Positions 1-13,901 are shown, numbered from the stretch's first letter. The stretch is DNA of 64,000 bases from Arthrobacter sp. D5-1 (GCF_017357425.1 NZ_CP014571.1:248001-312000); one strand, 5' to 3'. The notes: a model not told the origin generated them from the letters alone. A program made the numbers and translations.

Positions 1-675
1 GACGGCCGCGACAGCGAGGGGGTAGGAGACTGGCTGTTCGCCCGCCCGCTTCAGTGGCGGCTGGGCGTGCAGGTCGTTGCCATCGACCCCTCGGCGGCGT
101 TCCGCAAGGCCCTGCGGATGTGGCTTCCACGCACCGCTGTCTCAGTCGACGCGTTCCACCTGGTCAAGCTCGGCAACGACATGCTCACCGAAGTCCGGCA
201 ACGACTCACCCAGCAGACCCATGGTCGGCGGGGGCGCTCCATCGATCCGGTCTGGGCCAACCGGCGACTGCTCCTGCGCGCCGGGGACACGCTCTCGGAT
301 CGGGCCCGGGACAGGCTCAGCAACGTGTTCGCGACCGACGATGTCACCGGGAAGCTGCAGGCCGCGTGGCTGGTCAAGGAACAGCTCCGGGCCCTGCTGA
401 CTACCGGCTCTCTTGCCGACGCTGCCGCCGCGAAGGACCGGCTGCAGGTCCTGGTCGAGCGAGCCGCGCAGCCGGAGACGAACCGGCTGTGGCGCACAAT
501 CTGCCGGTGGTGGAAAGAGATCGAAGTCCTCATTGTCACCGGTGCGACAACCGCGAAAGTGGAAGCCAACAACACCGCGATAAAACACATAAAGAGGACG
601 GGTCGGGGATTCACCAACGCACGCAACTACAAAACCCGTATCCTGTTGCGCAGTGCCGCCAGAACAGCGGCATGA
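1..675 (+). CDS. ISL3-family transposase, C-terminal part
   Basis: Reading frame 1 is open from the first base to a TGA at 673-675. It encodes the C-terminal half of the same transposase that is complete at 7198-8535. The part present includes the AIDPSAAF segment, the catalytic Asp in SVDAFHLVKLGN, and the final acidic residue in TTAKVEANNTAIKHIKR. It catalyses cut-and-paste or replicative movement of the element. The N-terminal zinc-binding region lies upstream of the window. Confidence 0.9.
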   Translation, partial: DGRDSEGVGDWLFARPLQWRLGVQVVAIDPSAAFRKALRMWLPRTAVSVDAFHLVKLGNDMLTEVRQRLTQQTHGRRGRSIDPVWANRRLLLRAGDTLSDRARDRLSNVFATDDVTGKLQAAWLVKEQLRALLTTGSLADAAAAKDRLQVLVERAAQPETNRLWRTICRWWKEIEVLIVTGATTAKVEANNTAIKHIKRTGRGFTNARNYKTRILLRSAARTAA

Positions 676-718
676 ACATCCCTCACGGCAGAACGTTCAC
701 CACGAACCGTGAAGAGCC
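1..718 (+). mobile_element. ISL3-family IS, copy 1 (3' part, cut by window start)
   Basis: The first 718 bases match element positions 730-1447 of the complete copies in this window with no difference that I can see. The right terminal repeat ends in GAAGAGCC at 718. The left part lies outside the window, so completeness and target duplication cannot be judged. If intact, its duplication would be CCTTTAAC, the 8 bases at 719-726. The right flank shares 24 identical bases with the sequence just after the rRNA terminator at 14169. Confidence 0.93.
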
Positions 719-748
719 CCTTTAACCACCCAACCCCTAAACCAAGAC

Positions 749-915
749 CCCTGCAGCGCCACTCTCGGGCGGAACTGCCTTCCCCGTCTAAAGCAATGCC
801 CGGCGGGCTTACTCCTTGGTACCTCGAACTGGAAGAGAACTCGGGGCTCAACTTCGGCGGTGGCGGCAACGCTCAATTCGATCCGGAATCCGCTACGTTC
901 GACTGGGCCTGCTGA
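749..915 (+). pseudogene. Possible 3' remnant of an unrecognised gene
   Basis: Between two IS copies a frame stays open to a TGA at 913-915 and reads like the end of a soluble acidic protein (tail LNFGGGGNAQFDPESATFDW). There is no plausible start with a ribosome site; the only in-frame start at 709 lies in the IS terminal repeat. It may be the tail of a gene cut by copy 1 or by older rearrangement, or it may be chance coding in GC-rich DNA. I do not recognise a family. Confidence 0.25.
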
Positions 916-935
916 TAGCGCAATCAGGGGTATCT

Positions 936-2382
936 GGCTCTTCACGGTTCGTGGTGAACGTTCTGCCGTGAGGGATGTTCATGCCGCTGTTCTGGCGGCA
1001 CTGCGCAACAGGATACGGGTTTTGTAGTTGCGTGCGTTGGTGAATCCCCGACCCGTCCTCTTTATGTGTTTTATCGCGGTGTTGTTGGCTTCCACTTTCG
1101 CGGTTGTCGCACCGGTGACAATGAGGACTTCGATCTCTTTCCACCACCGGCAGATTGTGCGCCACAGCCGGTTCGTCTCCGGCTGCGCGGCTCGCTCGAC
1201 CAGGACCTGCAGCCGGTCCTTCGCGGCGGCAGCGTCGGCAAGAGAGCCGGTAGTCAGCAGGGCCCGGAGCTGTTCCTTGACCAGCCACGCGGCCTGCAGC
1301 TTCCCGGTGACATCGTCGGTCGCGAACACGTTGCTGAGCCTGTCCCGGGCCCGATCCGAGAGCGTGTCCCCGGCGCGCAGGAGCAGTCGCCGGTTGGCCC
1401 AGACCGGATCGATGGAGCGCCCCCGCCGACCATGGGTCTGCTGGGTGAGTCGTTGCCGGACTTCGGTGAGCATGTCGTTGCCGAGCTTGACCAGGTGGAA
1501 CGCGTCGACTGAGACAGCGGTGCGTGGAAGCCACATCCGCAGGGCCTTGCGGAACGCCGCCGAGGGGTCGATGGCAACGACCTGCACGCCCAGCCGCCAC
1601 TGAAGCGGGCGGGCGAACAGCCAGTCTCCTACCCCCTCGCTGTCGCGGCCGTCAACGATCCCGAGGACTTGTCCGGTGTCGAGATCGACGATGGTGGTCA
1701 TCCAGGGTTCGTAGCGTTTCCAGGCCTTCGTGGCAGGGTCGCGGAAGAACCGCACGGACCGGTAGCGGTGTTCATCGATGCCGAGCATCCGCGGTGCCAG
1801 GGCATCGACATCGGGCAGCGTCAGCGCCGCGGAATCCAGTGCCCGCTGGACAAGCCACCACGAGACACCGAATGAAGAGGCAGCCTCGGCGGCGGCCCTC
1901 CCGGAACCGATCACGGCGGCCACCAGGGCCTCACGGAGCCGGCGGGTGGACCGTGCCCGGCGCGGTACCTCGGCTGTCTCCTCGGTGAATGTCCGGCGGG
2001 GGCACAGGTACTCATCGCAGAAGAACCTCCGCTTGGCCCAGACCACTTCGACCGGGCCGGCGACAGGGATGTCACGCAGGCGTTGTGACCGGCGTGAATG
2101 CACGCGGGTGCTGATCACGCCGCAGGACGGGCAGCCGGCCTCGGCGGTGGCCACGACGCGGATCCGTCGCTGCCCGAAGGCGAGGACCTCGGTGCCGGTG
2201 ACCCGGTAGTCGGGCAGGTTGAAAATGGCGGTGGCAGCATCGGGGCGCGGCGAAGTAGGCTCGTTCAAGGCTCGTAGCTCCTGACTCTTGATGAATGCGT
2301 AGAGAACATCCATCACAGCAGGGCTACGAGCCCTTCAGATTTCAAGACACGGAACCTGTTTCACCATCAACCGCGAAGAGCC
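936..2382 (-). mobile_element. ISL3-family IS, copy 2, complete
   Basis: Complete 1447-bp element on the minus strand. It starts with GGCTCTTCACGG at 936 and ends with CCGCGAAGAGCC at 2382. The terminal repeats are about 23 bp with three mismatches. It is flanked by the exact 8-bp direct repeat GGGTATCT at 928-935 and 2383-2390, which shows a simple insertion. The interior appears identical to the other copies, so all insertions look recent. Confidence 0.97.
979..2316 (-). CDS. ISL3-family transposase
   Basis: This 445-aa protein has the full length expected for an ISL3 transposase. The N-terminal third carries a zinc-ribbon-like pair (CPSCG near residue 62, CDEYLC near residue 100) and a basic, helical DNA-binding segment. 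The DDE core follows, with Asp in LGIDEHRYRS (about 180), Asp in SVDAFHLVKL (about 270) and Glu in AKVEANNTAIKHIK (about 410). Translation can start at GTG 2316 or the next codon, ATG 2313; neither has a good ribosome site. It is the only gene of the element. Confidence 0.95.
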   Translation of the reverse strand: MMDVLYAFIKSQELRALNEPTSPRPDAATAIFNLPDYRVTGTEVLAFGQRRIRVVATAEAGCPSCGVISTRVHSRRSQRLRDIPVAGPVEVVWAKRRFFCDEYLCPRRTFTEETAEVPRRARSTRRLREALVAAVIGSGRAAAEAASSFGVSWWLVQRALDSAALTLPDVDALAPRMLGIDEHRYRSVRFFRDPATKAWKRYEPWMTTIVDLDTGQVLGIVDGRDSEGVGDWLFARPLQWRLGVQVVAIDPSAAFRKALRMWLPRTAVSVDAFHLVKLGNDMLTEVRQRLTQQTHGRRGRSIDPVWANRRLLLRAGDTLSDRARDRLSNVFATDDVTGKLQAAWLVKEQLRALLTTGSLADAAAAKDRLQVLVERAAQPETNRLWRTICRWWKEIEVLIVTGATTAKVEANNTAIKHIKRTGRGFTNARNYKTRILLRSAARTAA

Positions 2383-2592
2383 GGGTATCTGGCCGTAGCC
2401 GTCTATGCGCTTAGACAAGGCCAAGAACAGTCCACGACATGTCACGTAAGCCGATCCCCTACCGAACGCTCTGGTGCTCTCCTTTGAGAGCCTGGGCGTT
2501 AGGTCAGCCGCACCCTTAGGGCACCGGCATCTCATCGGTGGGTCCCACAAAGCCCGGGCGTGAACAGCGCCTAAGAAGAATCACTCCTGCGT

Positions 2593-2955
2593 TCAGCGGC
2601 GGCTTCCATTCGTCTTGTGCCAGTACTCGGCGCCCTTGCTGCTGGAACGCAGGATGGCGTCCGGCTGCGAAGCTGGCCACATCTCCAGCAGGTAGTAATC
2701 GATAACCTCTTCGGAGAACTCTCCGTCTTCTCCTGCATCGCGGGCCTTCGCACTGACCCGCAAACGGTAGCTTCCGGGCGGCACATCCCTTAGTTCACCG
2801 CTCGCATCCGCTGCGGCGACAGCATATTCTTGGGCAGCGAAATGTAGTGGCGTGAAACCAGCTTTGTCATTGGCATCGGGGGAAGCCCCCTCAGCCAGCA
2901 GCGCCTCCAGGGTGGCAACATCGTTTTCCAAGGCGGTGTGGTTCATTCTGTCCAT
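2593..2955 (-). CDS. Small ankyrin-containing hypothetical protein, probably chimeric
   Basis: This 120-aa protein seems to be made of two unrelated halves. Residues 5-48 form one and a half ankyrin repeats (motifs LEALLAEGASPDANDKAG and TPLHFAAQ). The second repeat breaks off after EYAVAAA. The remainder (PPGSYRLRVSAKARDAGEDG, then YYLLEMWPA) resembles the beta-rich C-terminal part of small actinobacterial immunity-like proteins. An in-frame stop lies just upstream of the ATG at 2955; an alternative ATG is at 2946. There is no strong ribosome site. An internal deletion joining two neighbouring genes would explain it. Function unknown. Confidence 0.6.
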   Translation of the reverse strand: MDRMNHTALENDVATLEALLAEGASPDANDKAGFTPLHFAAQEYAVAAADASGELRDVPPGSYRLRVSAKARDAGEDGEFSEEVIDYYLLEMWPASQPDAILRSSSKGAEYWHKTNGSRR

Positions 2956-3134
2956 AAGCGCCGTCGGCGGGCTTTCGCTTCAGCGATGAACCTTCTGTTT
3001 CAAGCCCCGTCGAACGTTCCAGTGCCATTCATCGTGCTTGAGCGACGACCTGCCTGAGTTCAAACAGAGGTGTGGCCGATGATGGCAATCCAGGAGAGCC
3101 GTGCACGAACGTCAGAAGGTAGAGTCGGCGCGAA

Positions 3135-3719
3135 CTAGGCGTTGGACGACTTCGCGGCCTTCGCCGCTGCCTTTGCTGCCTGTTTGCTGGCACGGACCTT
3201 GACCAAGGACTCAGGATCCACGATGTCGGCAACGGACAAGTACGATCCTTCCTCGCCGTAGTGGCCGGCGGCTTCCCGCCATCCATCGGCTTGAAGGCCG
3301 CATTGCTTGCCAAGCAGGGCCAGGAAGATCTTCGCCTTCTGCTCGCCGAAGCCTGGCAACGCTTTAAGTCGGCGCAGTACCTCGGGACCGTCGGGGTTGC
3401 CGCGGGTCCAGATCAAGGCAGCATCACCATTCCAGTCGCTGTGGACCGTTTCCGCCAGTGCCTGGACCCTGCCGGCCATGGAACCGGGGAAGCGATGGAC
3501 GGCCGGCTTCTCCTTGAATACTTCGACGAAACCAACGGGATCGTGCTCAGCGATGGTGGCTGGATCCAAGGACCCGAGGCGGGCACGAATCTTCTCAGGG
3601 CCAGCAAAGGCAGATTCCATGGTGACCTGTTGATCGAGCAACATGCCCGTGAGCAACGCAAAAGCGTCGTCACTGAGCAGTCTGTCGGCGGCGGCATCTC
3701 CCGTGATGTGCAGTTCCAT
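3135..3719 (-). CDS. HhH-GPD-type base excision DNA repair family protein
   Basis: A 194-aa protein of the small actinobacterial HhH-GPD class, related to DNA glycosylases that remove damaged bases. The segment RLKALPGFGEQKAKIFLALL (about residues 133-152) is the helix-hairpin-helix that contacts DNA. The C-terminus is a basic, Ala/Lys-rich tail. ATG 3719 is preferred because GGGAGG lies 9 bases upstream. A frame extension to 4100 exists but runs through the rRNA promoter region and is not coding. It is transcribed away from the rRNA operon. Substrate unknown. Confidence 0.8.
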   Translation of the reverse strand: MELHITGDAAADRLLSDDAFALLTGMLLDQQVTMESAFAGPEKIRARLGSLDPATIAEHDPVGFVEVFKEKPAVHRFPGSMAGRVQALAETVHSDWNGDAALIWTRGNPDGPEVLRRLKALPGFGEQKAKIFLALLGKQCGLQADGWREAAGHYGEEGSYLSVADIVDPESLVKVRASKQAAKAAAKAAKSSNA

Positions 3720-3911
3720 GCGTTCCATCCTCCCACCAGGCGGCGTCAACGTCATTGGCCCGCTGATTGCGACCCATAACTGTGCAGTGCGCTGCAGCCA
3801 CGCTGCATATCTTCCCTGCCGTGCGGCGGAGCTGATGCCCTGACGTCCGGCGCGTTCGACGGCGGTTTGGTGGGGTTTTGGGGGTGGGTGGGGTGGGGTG
3901 TGGGGGTGGAT

Positions 3912-3946
3912 TTGCGTTGGGGGTTGGGGGCGTGTATTGTTTTCTG
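3912..3946 (+). promoter_or_regulatory. Candidate rRNA operon promoter
   Basis: A -35-like TTGCGT at 3912-3917 and a -10-like TATTGT at 3935-3940 are separated by 17 bases, about 330 bases ahead of the 16S gene. This is an inference from spacing and position. Further tandem promoters, usual for rRNA operons, may lie nearby. Confidence 0.45.
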
Positions 3947-4081
3947 AGTCGCCGGGTGCGAAACGGAAAGCCGGAAGGTGTGTACGGTTCGGTAGGCGGC
4001 CAAAAATAACTCTTCTTTTCCAATGGCCCTGTTTGGGTGCGCTGCTTTGTGTGGTGTGCTGTGGGTGATGTTTTGGGGGGT

Positions 4082-4115
4082 CTGTTGTTTGAGAACTCAA
4101 TAGTGTGCCAAGTTT
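4082..4115 (+). promoter_or_regulatory. rRNA leader antitermination/processing element
   Basis: The sequence TGTTTGAGAACTCAATAGTG matches the conserved leader element of actinobacterial rRNA operons, which contains boxA-like and processing signals. A near copy occurs in the 16S-23S spacer at 6181-6211. The rest of 3740-4274 is untranslated leader with no gene. Confidence 0.6.
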
Positions 4116-4274
4116 GTTGATACCGATTGTTTTATTGATTGGTTGAAATTATGGCTGGATCATTGCGCACCCCCGTGTGTGGTGGTCTGGTTTTCAGCTG
4201 GTTTCGAATTTTGTGCAGCCGTGCCGGCCGTTATTTCCGGTGGGTGTGGTTGTGTCTGTTTGATTTGTTTTACT

Positions 4275-6335
<2,061 letters not shown>

Positions 6336-6336
6336 G

Positions 6337-6463
6337 TCAAGTTTTTAAGGGCACACGGTGGATGCCTTGGCATTAGGAGCCGAAGAAGGACGTAGGAATC
6401 TGCGATAAGCCTGGGGGAGTTGATAACCGAGCGTTGATCCCAGGATGTCCGAATGGGGAAACC
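6337..6463 (+). rRNA. rrl: 23S rRNA fragment 1 (5' end)
   Basis: The first 127 bases of 23S rRNA, up to GAATGGGGAAACC, a conserved domain I site. The last eight bases GGGAAACC are repeated at 9366-9373 after the nested IS pair. Confidence 0.93.
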
Positions 6464-7179
6464 GGCTCTTCGCGGTTGATGGTGAAACAGGTTCCGTGTC
6501 TTGAAATCTGAAGGGCTCGTAGCCCTGCTGTGATGGATGTTCTCTACGCATTCATCAAGAGTCAGGAGCTACGAGCCTTGAACGAGCCTACTTCGCCGCG
6601 CCCCGATGCTGCCACCGCCATTTTCAACCTGCCCGACTACCGGGTCACCGGCACCGAGGTCCTCGCCTTCGGGCAGCGACGGATCCGCGTCGTGGCCACC
6701 GCCGAGGCCGGCTGCCCGTCCTGCGGCGTGATCAGCACCCGCGTGCATTCACGCCGGTCACAACGCCTGCGTGACATCCCTGTCGCCGGCCCGGTCGAAG
6801 TGGTCTGGGCCAAGCGGAGGTTCTTCTGCGATGAGTACCTGTGCCCCCGCCGGACATTCACCGAGGAGACAGCCGAGGTACCGCGCCGGGCACGGTCCAC
6901 CCGCCGGCTCCGTGAGGCCCTGGTGGCCGCCGTGATCGGTTCCGGGAGGGCCGCCGCCGAGGCTGCCTCTTCATTCGGTGTCTCGTGGTGGCTTGTCCAG
7001 CGGGCACTGGATTCCGCGGCGCTGACGCTGCCCGATGTCGATGCCCTGGCACCGCGGATGCTCGGCATCGATGAACACCGCTACCGGTCCGTGCGGTTCT
7101 TCCGCGACCCTGCCACGAAGGCCTGGAAACGGGCTCTTCGCGGTTGATGGTGAAACAGGTTCCGTGTCTTGAAATCTGA

Positions 7180-7245
7180 AGGGCTCGTAGCCCTGCTGTG
7201 ATGGATGTTCTCTACGCATTCATCAAGAGTCAGGAGCTACGAGCC
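7180..7245 (+). promoter_or_regulatory. Alternative hairpins around the transposase start
   Basis: AGGGCTCGTAGCCCT at 7180-7194 can form a 6-bp hairpin three bases before the GTG start. GGCTCGTAGC at 7182-7191 can instead pair over 10 bases with GCTACGAGCC at 7236-7245 inside the coding region, which puts the start codons in the loop. The same arrangement is in every copy. It could limit translation from outside transcripts. Confidence 0.4.
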
Positions 7246-8535
7246 TTGAACGAGCCTACTTCGCCGCGCCCCGATGCTGCCACCGCCATTTTCAACCTGC
7301 CCGACTACCGGGTCACCGGCACCGAGGTCCTCGCCTTCGGGCAGCGACGGATCCGCGTCGTGGCCACCGCCGAGGCCGGCTGCCCGTCCTGCGGCGTGAT
7401 CAGCACCCGCGTGCATTCACGCCGGTCACAACGCCTGCGTGACATCCCTGTCGCCGGCCCGGTCGAAGTGGTCTGGGCCAAGCGGAGGTTCTTCTGCGAT
7501 GAGTACCTGTGCCCCCGCCGGACATTCACCGAGGAGACAGCCGAGGTACCGCGCCGGGCACGGTCCACCCGCCGGCTCCGTGAGGCCCTGGTGGCCGCCG
7601 TGATCGGTTCCGGGAGGGCCGCCGCCGAGGCTGCCTCTTCATTCGGTGTCTCGTGGTGGCTTGTCCAGCGGGCACTGGATTCCGCGGCGCTGACGCTGCC
7701 CGATGTCGATGCCCTGGCACCGCGGATGCTCGGCATCGATGAACACCGCTACCGGTCCGTGCGGTTCTTCCGCGACCCTGCCACGAAGGCCTGGAAACGC
7801 TACGAACCCTGGATGACCACCATCGTCGATCTCGACACCGGACAAGTCCTCGGGATCGTTGACGGCCGCGACAGCGAGGGGGTAGGAGACTGGCTGTTCG
7901 CCCGCCCGCTTCAGTGGCGGCTGGGCGTGCAGGTCGTTGCCATCGACCCCTCGGCGGCGTTCCGCAAGGCCCTGCGGATGTGGCTTCCACGCACCGCTGT
8001 CTCAGTCGACGCGTTCCACCTGGTCAAGCTCGGCAACGACATGCTCACCGAAGTCCGGCAACGACTCACCCAGCAGACCCATGGTCGGCGGGGGCGCTCC
8101 ATCGATCCGGTCTGGGCCAACCGGCGACTGCTCCTGCGCGCCGGGGACACGCTCTCGGATCGGGCCCGGGACAGGCTCAGCAACGTGTTCGCGACCGACG
8201 ATGTCACCGGGAAGCTGCAGGCCGCGTGGCTGGTCAAGGAACAGCTCCGGGCCCTGCTGACTACCGGCTCTCTTGCCGACGCTGCCGCCGCGAAGGACCG
8301 GCTGCAGGTCCTGGTCGAGCGAGCCGCGCAGCCGGAGACGAACCGGCTGTGGCGCACAATCTGCCGGTGGTGGAAAGAGATCGAAGTCCTCATTGTCACC
8401 GGTGCGACAACCGCGAAAGTGGAAGCCAACAACACCGCGATAAAACACATAAAGAGGACGGGTCGGGGATTCACCAACGCACGCAACTACAAAACCCGTA
8501 TCCTGTTGCGCAGTGCCGCCAGAACAGCGGCATGA
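7198..8535 (+). CDS. ISL3-family transposase (inner copy)
   Basis: Complete 445-aa transposase with the same sequence as at 979-2316. It has CxxC and CxxxxC zinc-ligand pairs near residues 62-105 and DDE residues near 180, 270 and 410. It is probably active because nothing is damaged and its ends and duplication are intact. It lies downstream of and in line with the rRNA promoter, so read-through transcription may be very strong. Start is GTG 7198 or ATG 7201. Confidence 0.95.
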   Translation: MMDVLYAFIKSQELRALNEPTSPRPDAATAIFNLPDYRVTGTEVLAFGQRRIRVVATAEAGCPSCGVISTRVHSRRSQRLRDIPVAGPVEVVWAKRRFFCDEYLCPRRTFTEETAEVPRRARSTRRLREALVAAVIGSGRAAAEAASSFGVSWWLVQRALDSAALTLPDVDALAPRMLGIDEHRYRSVRFFRDPATKAWKRYEPWMTTIVDLDTGQVLGIVDGRDSEGVGDWLFARPLQWRLGVQVVAIDPSAAFRKALRMWLPRTAVSVDAFHLVKLGNDMLTEVRQRLTQQTHGRRGRSIDPVWANRRLLLRAGDTLSDRARDRLSNVFATDDVTGKLQAAWLVKEQLRALLTTGSLADAAAAKDRLQVLVERAAQPETNRLWRTICRWWKEIEVLIVTGATTAKVEANNTAIKHIKRTGRGFTNARNYKTRILLRSAARTAA

Positions 8536-9365
8536 ACATCCCTCACGGCAGAACGTTCACCACGAACCGTGAAGAGCCTGGAAACGCTACGAACCCTGGA
8601 TGACCACCATCGTCGATCTCGACACCGGACAAGTCCTCGGGATCGTTGACGGCCGCGACAGCGAGGGGGTAGGAGACTGGCTGTTCGCCCGCCCGCTTCA
8701 GTGGCGGCTGGGCGTGCAGGTCGTTGCCATCGACCCCTCGGCGGCGTTCCGCAAGGCCCTGCGGATGTGGCTTCCACGCACCGCTGTCTCAGTCGACGCG
8801 TTCCACCTGGTCAAGCTCGGCAACGACATGCTCACCGAAGTCCGGCAACGACTCACCCAGCAGACCCATGGTCGGCGGGGGCGCTCCATCGATCCGGTCT
8901 GGGCCAACCGGCGACTGCTCCTGCGCGCCGGGGACACGCTCTCGGATCGGGCCCGGGACAGGCTCAGCAACGTGTTCGCGACCGACGATGTCACCGGGAA
9001 GCTGCAGGCCGCGTGGCTGGTCAAGGAACAGCTCCGGGCCCTGCTGACTACCGGCTCTCTTGCCGACGCTGCCGCCGCGAAGGACCGGCTGCAGGTCCTG
9101 GTCGAGCGAGCCGCGCAGCCGGAGACGAACCGGCTGTGGCGCACAATCTGCCGGTGGTGGAAAGAGATCGAAGTCCTCATTGTCACCGGTGCGACAACCG
9201 CGAAAGTGGAAGCCAACAACACCGCGATAAAACACATAAAGAGGACGGGTCGGGGATTCACCAACGCACGCAACTACAAAACCCGTATCCTGTTGCGCAG
9301 TGCCGCCAGAACAGCGGCATGAACATCCCTCACGGCAGAACGTTCACCACGAACCGTGAAGAGCC

Positions 9366-10263
<898 letters not shown>

Positions 10264-11710
10264 GGCTCTTCACGGTTCGTGGTGAACGTTCTGCCGTGAG
10301 GGATGTTCATGCCGCTGTTCTGGCGGCACTGCGCAACAGGATACGGGTTTTGTAGTTGCGTGCGTTGGTGAATCCCCGACCCGTCCTCTTTATGTGTTTT
10401 ATCGCGGTGTTGTTGGCTTCCACTTTCGCGGTTGTCGCACCGGTGACAATGAGGACTTCGATCTCTTTCCACCACCGGCAGATTGTGCGCCACAGCCGGT
10501 TCGTCTCCGGCTGCGCGGCTCGCTCGACCAGGACCTGCAGCCGGTCCTTCGCGGCGGCAGCGTCGGCAAGAGAGCCGGTAGTCAGCAGGGCCCGGAGCTG
10601 TTCCTTGACCAGCCACGCGGCCTGCAGCTTCCCGGTGACATCGTCGGTCGCGAACACGTTGCTGAGCCTGTCCCGGGCCCGATCCGAGAGCGTGTCCCCG
10701 GCGCGCAGGAGCAGTCGCCGGTTGGCCCAGACCGGATCGATGGAGCGCCCCCGCCGACCATGGGTCTGCTGGGTGAGTCGTTGCCGGACTTCGGTGAGCA
10801 TGTCGTTGCCGAGCTTGACCAGGTGGAACGCGTCGACTGAGACAGCGGTGCGTGGAAGCCACATCCGCAGGGCCTTGCGGAACGCCGCCGAGGGGTCGAT
10901 GGCAACGACCTGCACGCCCAGCCGCCACTGAAGCGGGCGGGCGAACAGCCAGTCTCCTACCCCCTCGCTGTCGCGGCCGTCAACGATCCCGAGGACTTGT
11001 CCGGTGTCGAGATCGACGATGGTGGTCATCCAGGGTTCGTAGCGTTTCCAGGCCTTCGTGGCAGGGTCGCGGAAGAACCGCACGGACCGGTAGCGGTGTT
11101 CATCGATGCCGAGCATCCGCGGTGCCAGGGCATCGACATCGGGCAGCGTCAGCGCCGCGGAATCCAGTGCCCGCTGGACAAGCCACCACGAGACACCGAA
11201 TGAAGAGGCAGCCTCGGCGGCGGCCCTCCCGGAACCGATCACGGCGGCCACCAGGGCCTCACGGAGCCGGCGGGTGGACCGTGCCCGGCGCGGTACCTCG
11301 GCTGTCTCCTCGGTGAATGTCCGGCGGGGGCACAGGTACTCATCGCAGAAGAACCTCCGCTTGGCCCAGACCACTTCGACCGGGCCGGCGACAGGGATGT
11401 CACGCAGGCGTTGTGACCGGCGTGAATGCACGCGGGTGCTGATCACGCCGCAGGACGGGCAGCCGGCCTCGGCGGTGGCCACGACGCGGATCCGTCGCTG
11501 CCCGAAGGCGAGGACCTCGGTGCCGGTGACCCGGTAGTCGGGCAGGTTGAAAATGGCGGTGGCAGCATCGGGGCGCGGCGAAGTAGGCTCGTTCAAGGCT
11601 CGTAGCTCCTGACTCTTGATGAATGCGTAGAGAACATCCATCACAGCAGGGCTACGAGCCCTTCAGATTTCAAGACACGGAACCTGTTTCACCATCAACC
11701 GCGAAGAGCC
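10264..11710 (-). mobile_element. ISL3-family IS, copy 5, complete
   Basis: A complete 1447-bp element, minus strand, inserted about 1.02 kb into the 23S gene. Ends are GGCTCTTCACGG at 10264 and CGCGAAGAGCC at 11710. The exact 8-bp duplication is GCCAAACT at 10256-10263 and 11711-11718. Its orientation is opposite to the nested pair in the same gene, so the copies form inverted repeats about 0.9 kb apart. Confidence 0.97.
10307..11644 (-). CDS. ISL3-family transposase (copy 5)
   Basis: Complete 445-aa transposase with the same domains and catalytic residues as the other full copies. It is transcribed against the rRNA operon, so read-through produces antisense rather than sense transposase RNA here, unlike copy 4. 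Confidence 0.95.
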   Translation of the reverse strand: MMDVLYAFIKSQELRALNEPTSPRPDAATAIFNLPDYRVTGTEVLAFGQRRIRVVATAEAGCPSCGVISTRVHSRRSQRLRDIPVAGPVEVVWAKRRFFCDEYLCPRRTFTEETAEVPRRARSTRRLREALVAAVIGSGRAAAEAASSFGVSWWLVQRALDSAALTLPDVDALAPRMLGIDEHRYRSVRFFRDPATKAWKRYEPWMTTIVDLDTGQVLGIVDGRDSEGVGDWLFARPLQWRLGVQVVAIDPSAAFRKALRMWLPRTAVSVDAFHLVKLGNDMLTEVRQRLTQQTHGRRGRSIDPVWANRRLLLRAGDTLSDRARDRLSNVFATDDVTGKLQAAWLVKEQLRALLTTGSLADAAAAKDRLQVLVERAAQPETNRLWRTICRWWKEIEVLIVTGATTAKVEANNTAIKHIKRTGRGFTNARNYKTRILLRSAARTAA

Positions 11711-13855
<2,145 letters not shown>

Positions 13856-13870
13856 ACACAACACACTGCA

Positions 13871-13901
13871 CGCGTCCACTATGTGGTTCCCGAACAACAA
13901 C
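13871..13901 (+). other. 3' strand of the pre-23S processing stem
   Basis: Complementary to 6181-6211 in the spacer. The conserved CGCGTCCACTATGTGGTTCC core forms the stem that closes pre-23S RNA. Confidence 0.75.

Larger units (their letters stand above)
7132..8578 (+). mobile_element. ISL3-family IS, copy 4 (inner), complete
   Basis: A complete 1447-bp copy inserted in the same orientation inside the transposase gene of copy 3. The target duplication is TGGAAACG at 7124-7131 and 8579-8586. The ends are GGCTCTTCGCGG at 7132 and GAAGAGCC at 8578. It is the younger insertion of the pair. Confidence 0.97.
6530..9322 (+). pseudogene. ISL3-family transposase of outer copy, disrupted
   Basis: The N-terminal part (6530 to about 7131) carries the zinc-binding region and first catalytic Asp, then runs into the inner IS and stops at 7147 after four foreign residues. 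The C-terminal part resumes in frame at 8579 (WKRYEPWMTT) and ends at 9322. It carries the remaining catalytic residues. The break falls at codons for TKAWKR near residue 200. Neither half should be active alone. Confidence 0.93.
6464..9365 (+). mobile_element. ISL3-family IS, copy 3 (outer), split by another copy of itself
   Basis: The outer element begins with GGCTCTTCGCGG at 6464 and ends with GAAGAGCC at 9365. Its target duplication is GGGAAACC at 6456-6463 and 9366-9373. At 7131/8579 it is interrupted by a complete second copy. Subtracting the inner 1447 bp and its 8-bp duplication leaves exactly 1447 bp. It lies in the transcription direction of the rRNA operon. Confidence 0.97.

Noticed and set aside
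1028..1603. 191-aa, 148-aa and 143-aa ORFs repeated in every IS copy
   Set aside because: They are alternative-frame shadows of the GC-rich transposase gene; no ribosome sites and no family resemblance.
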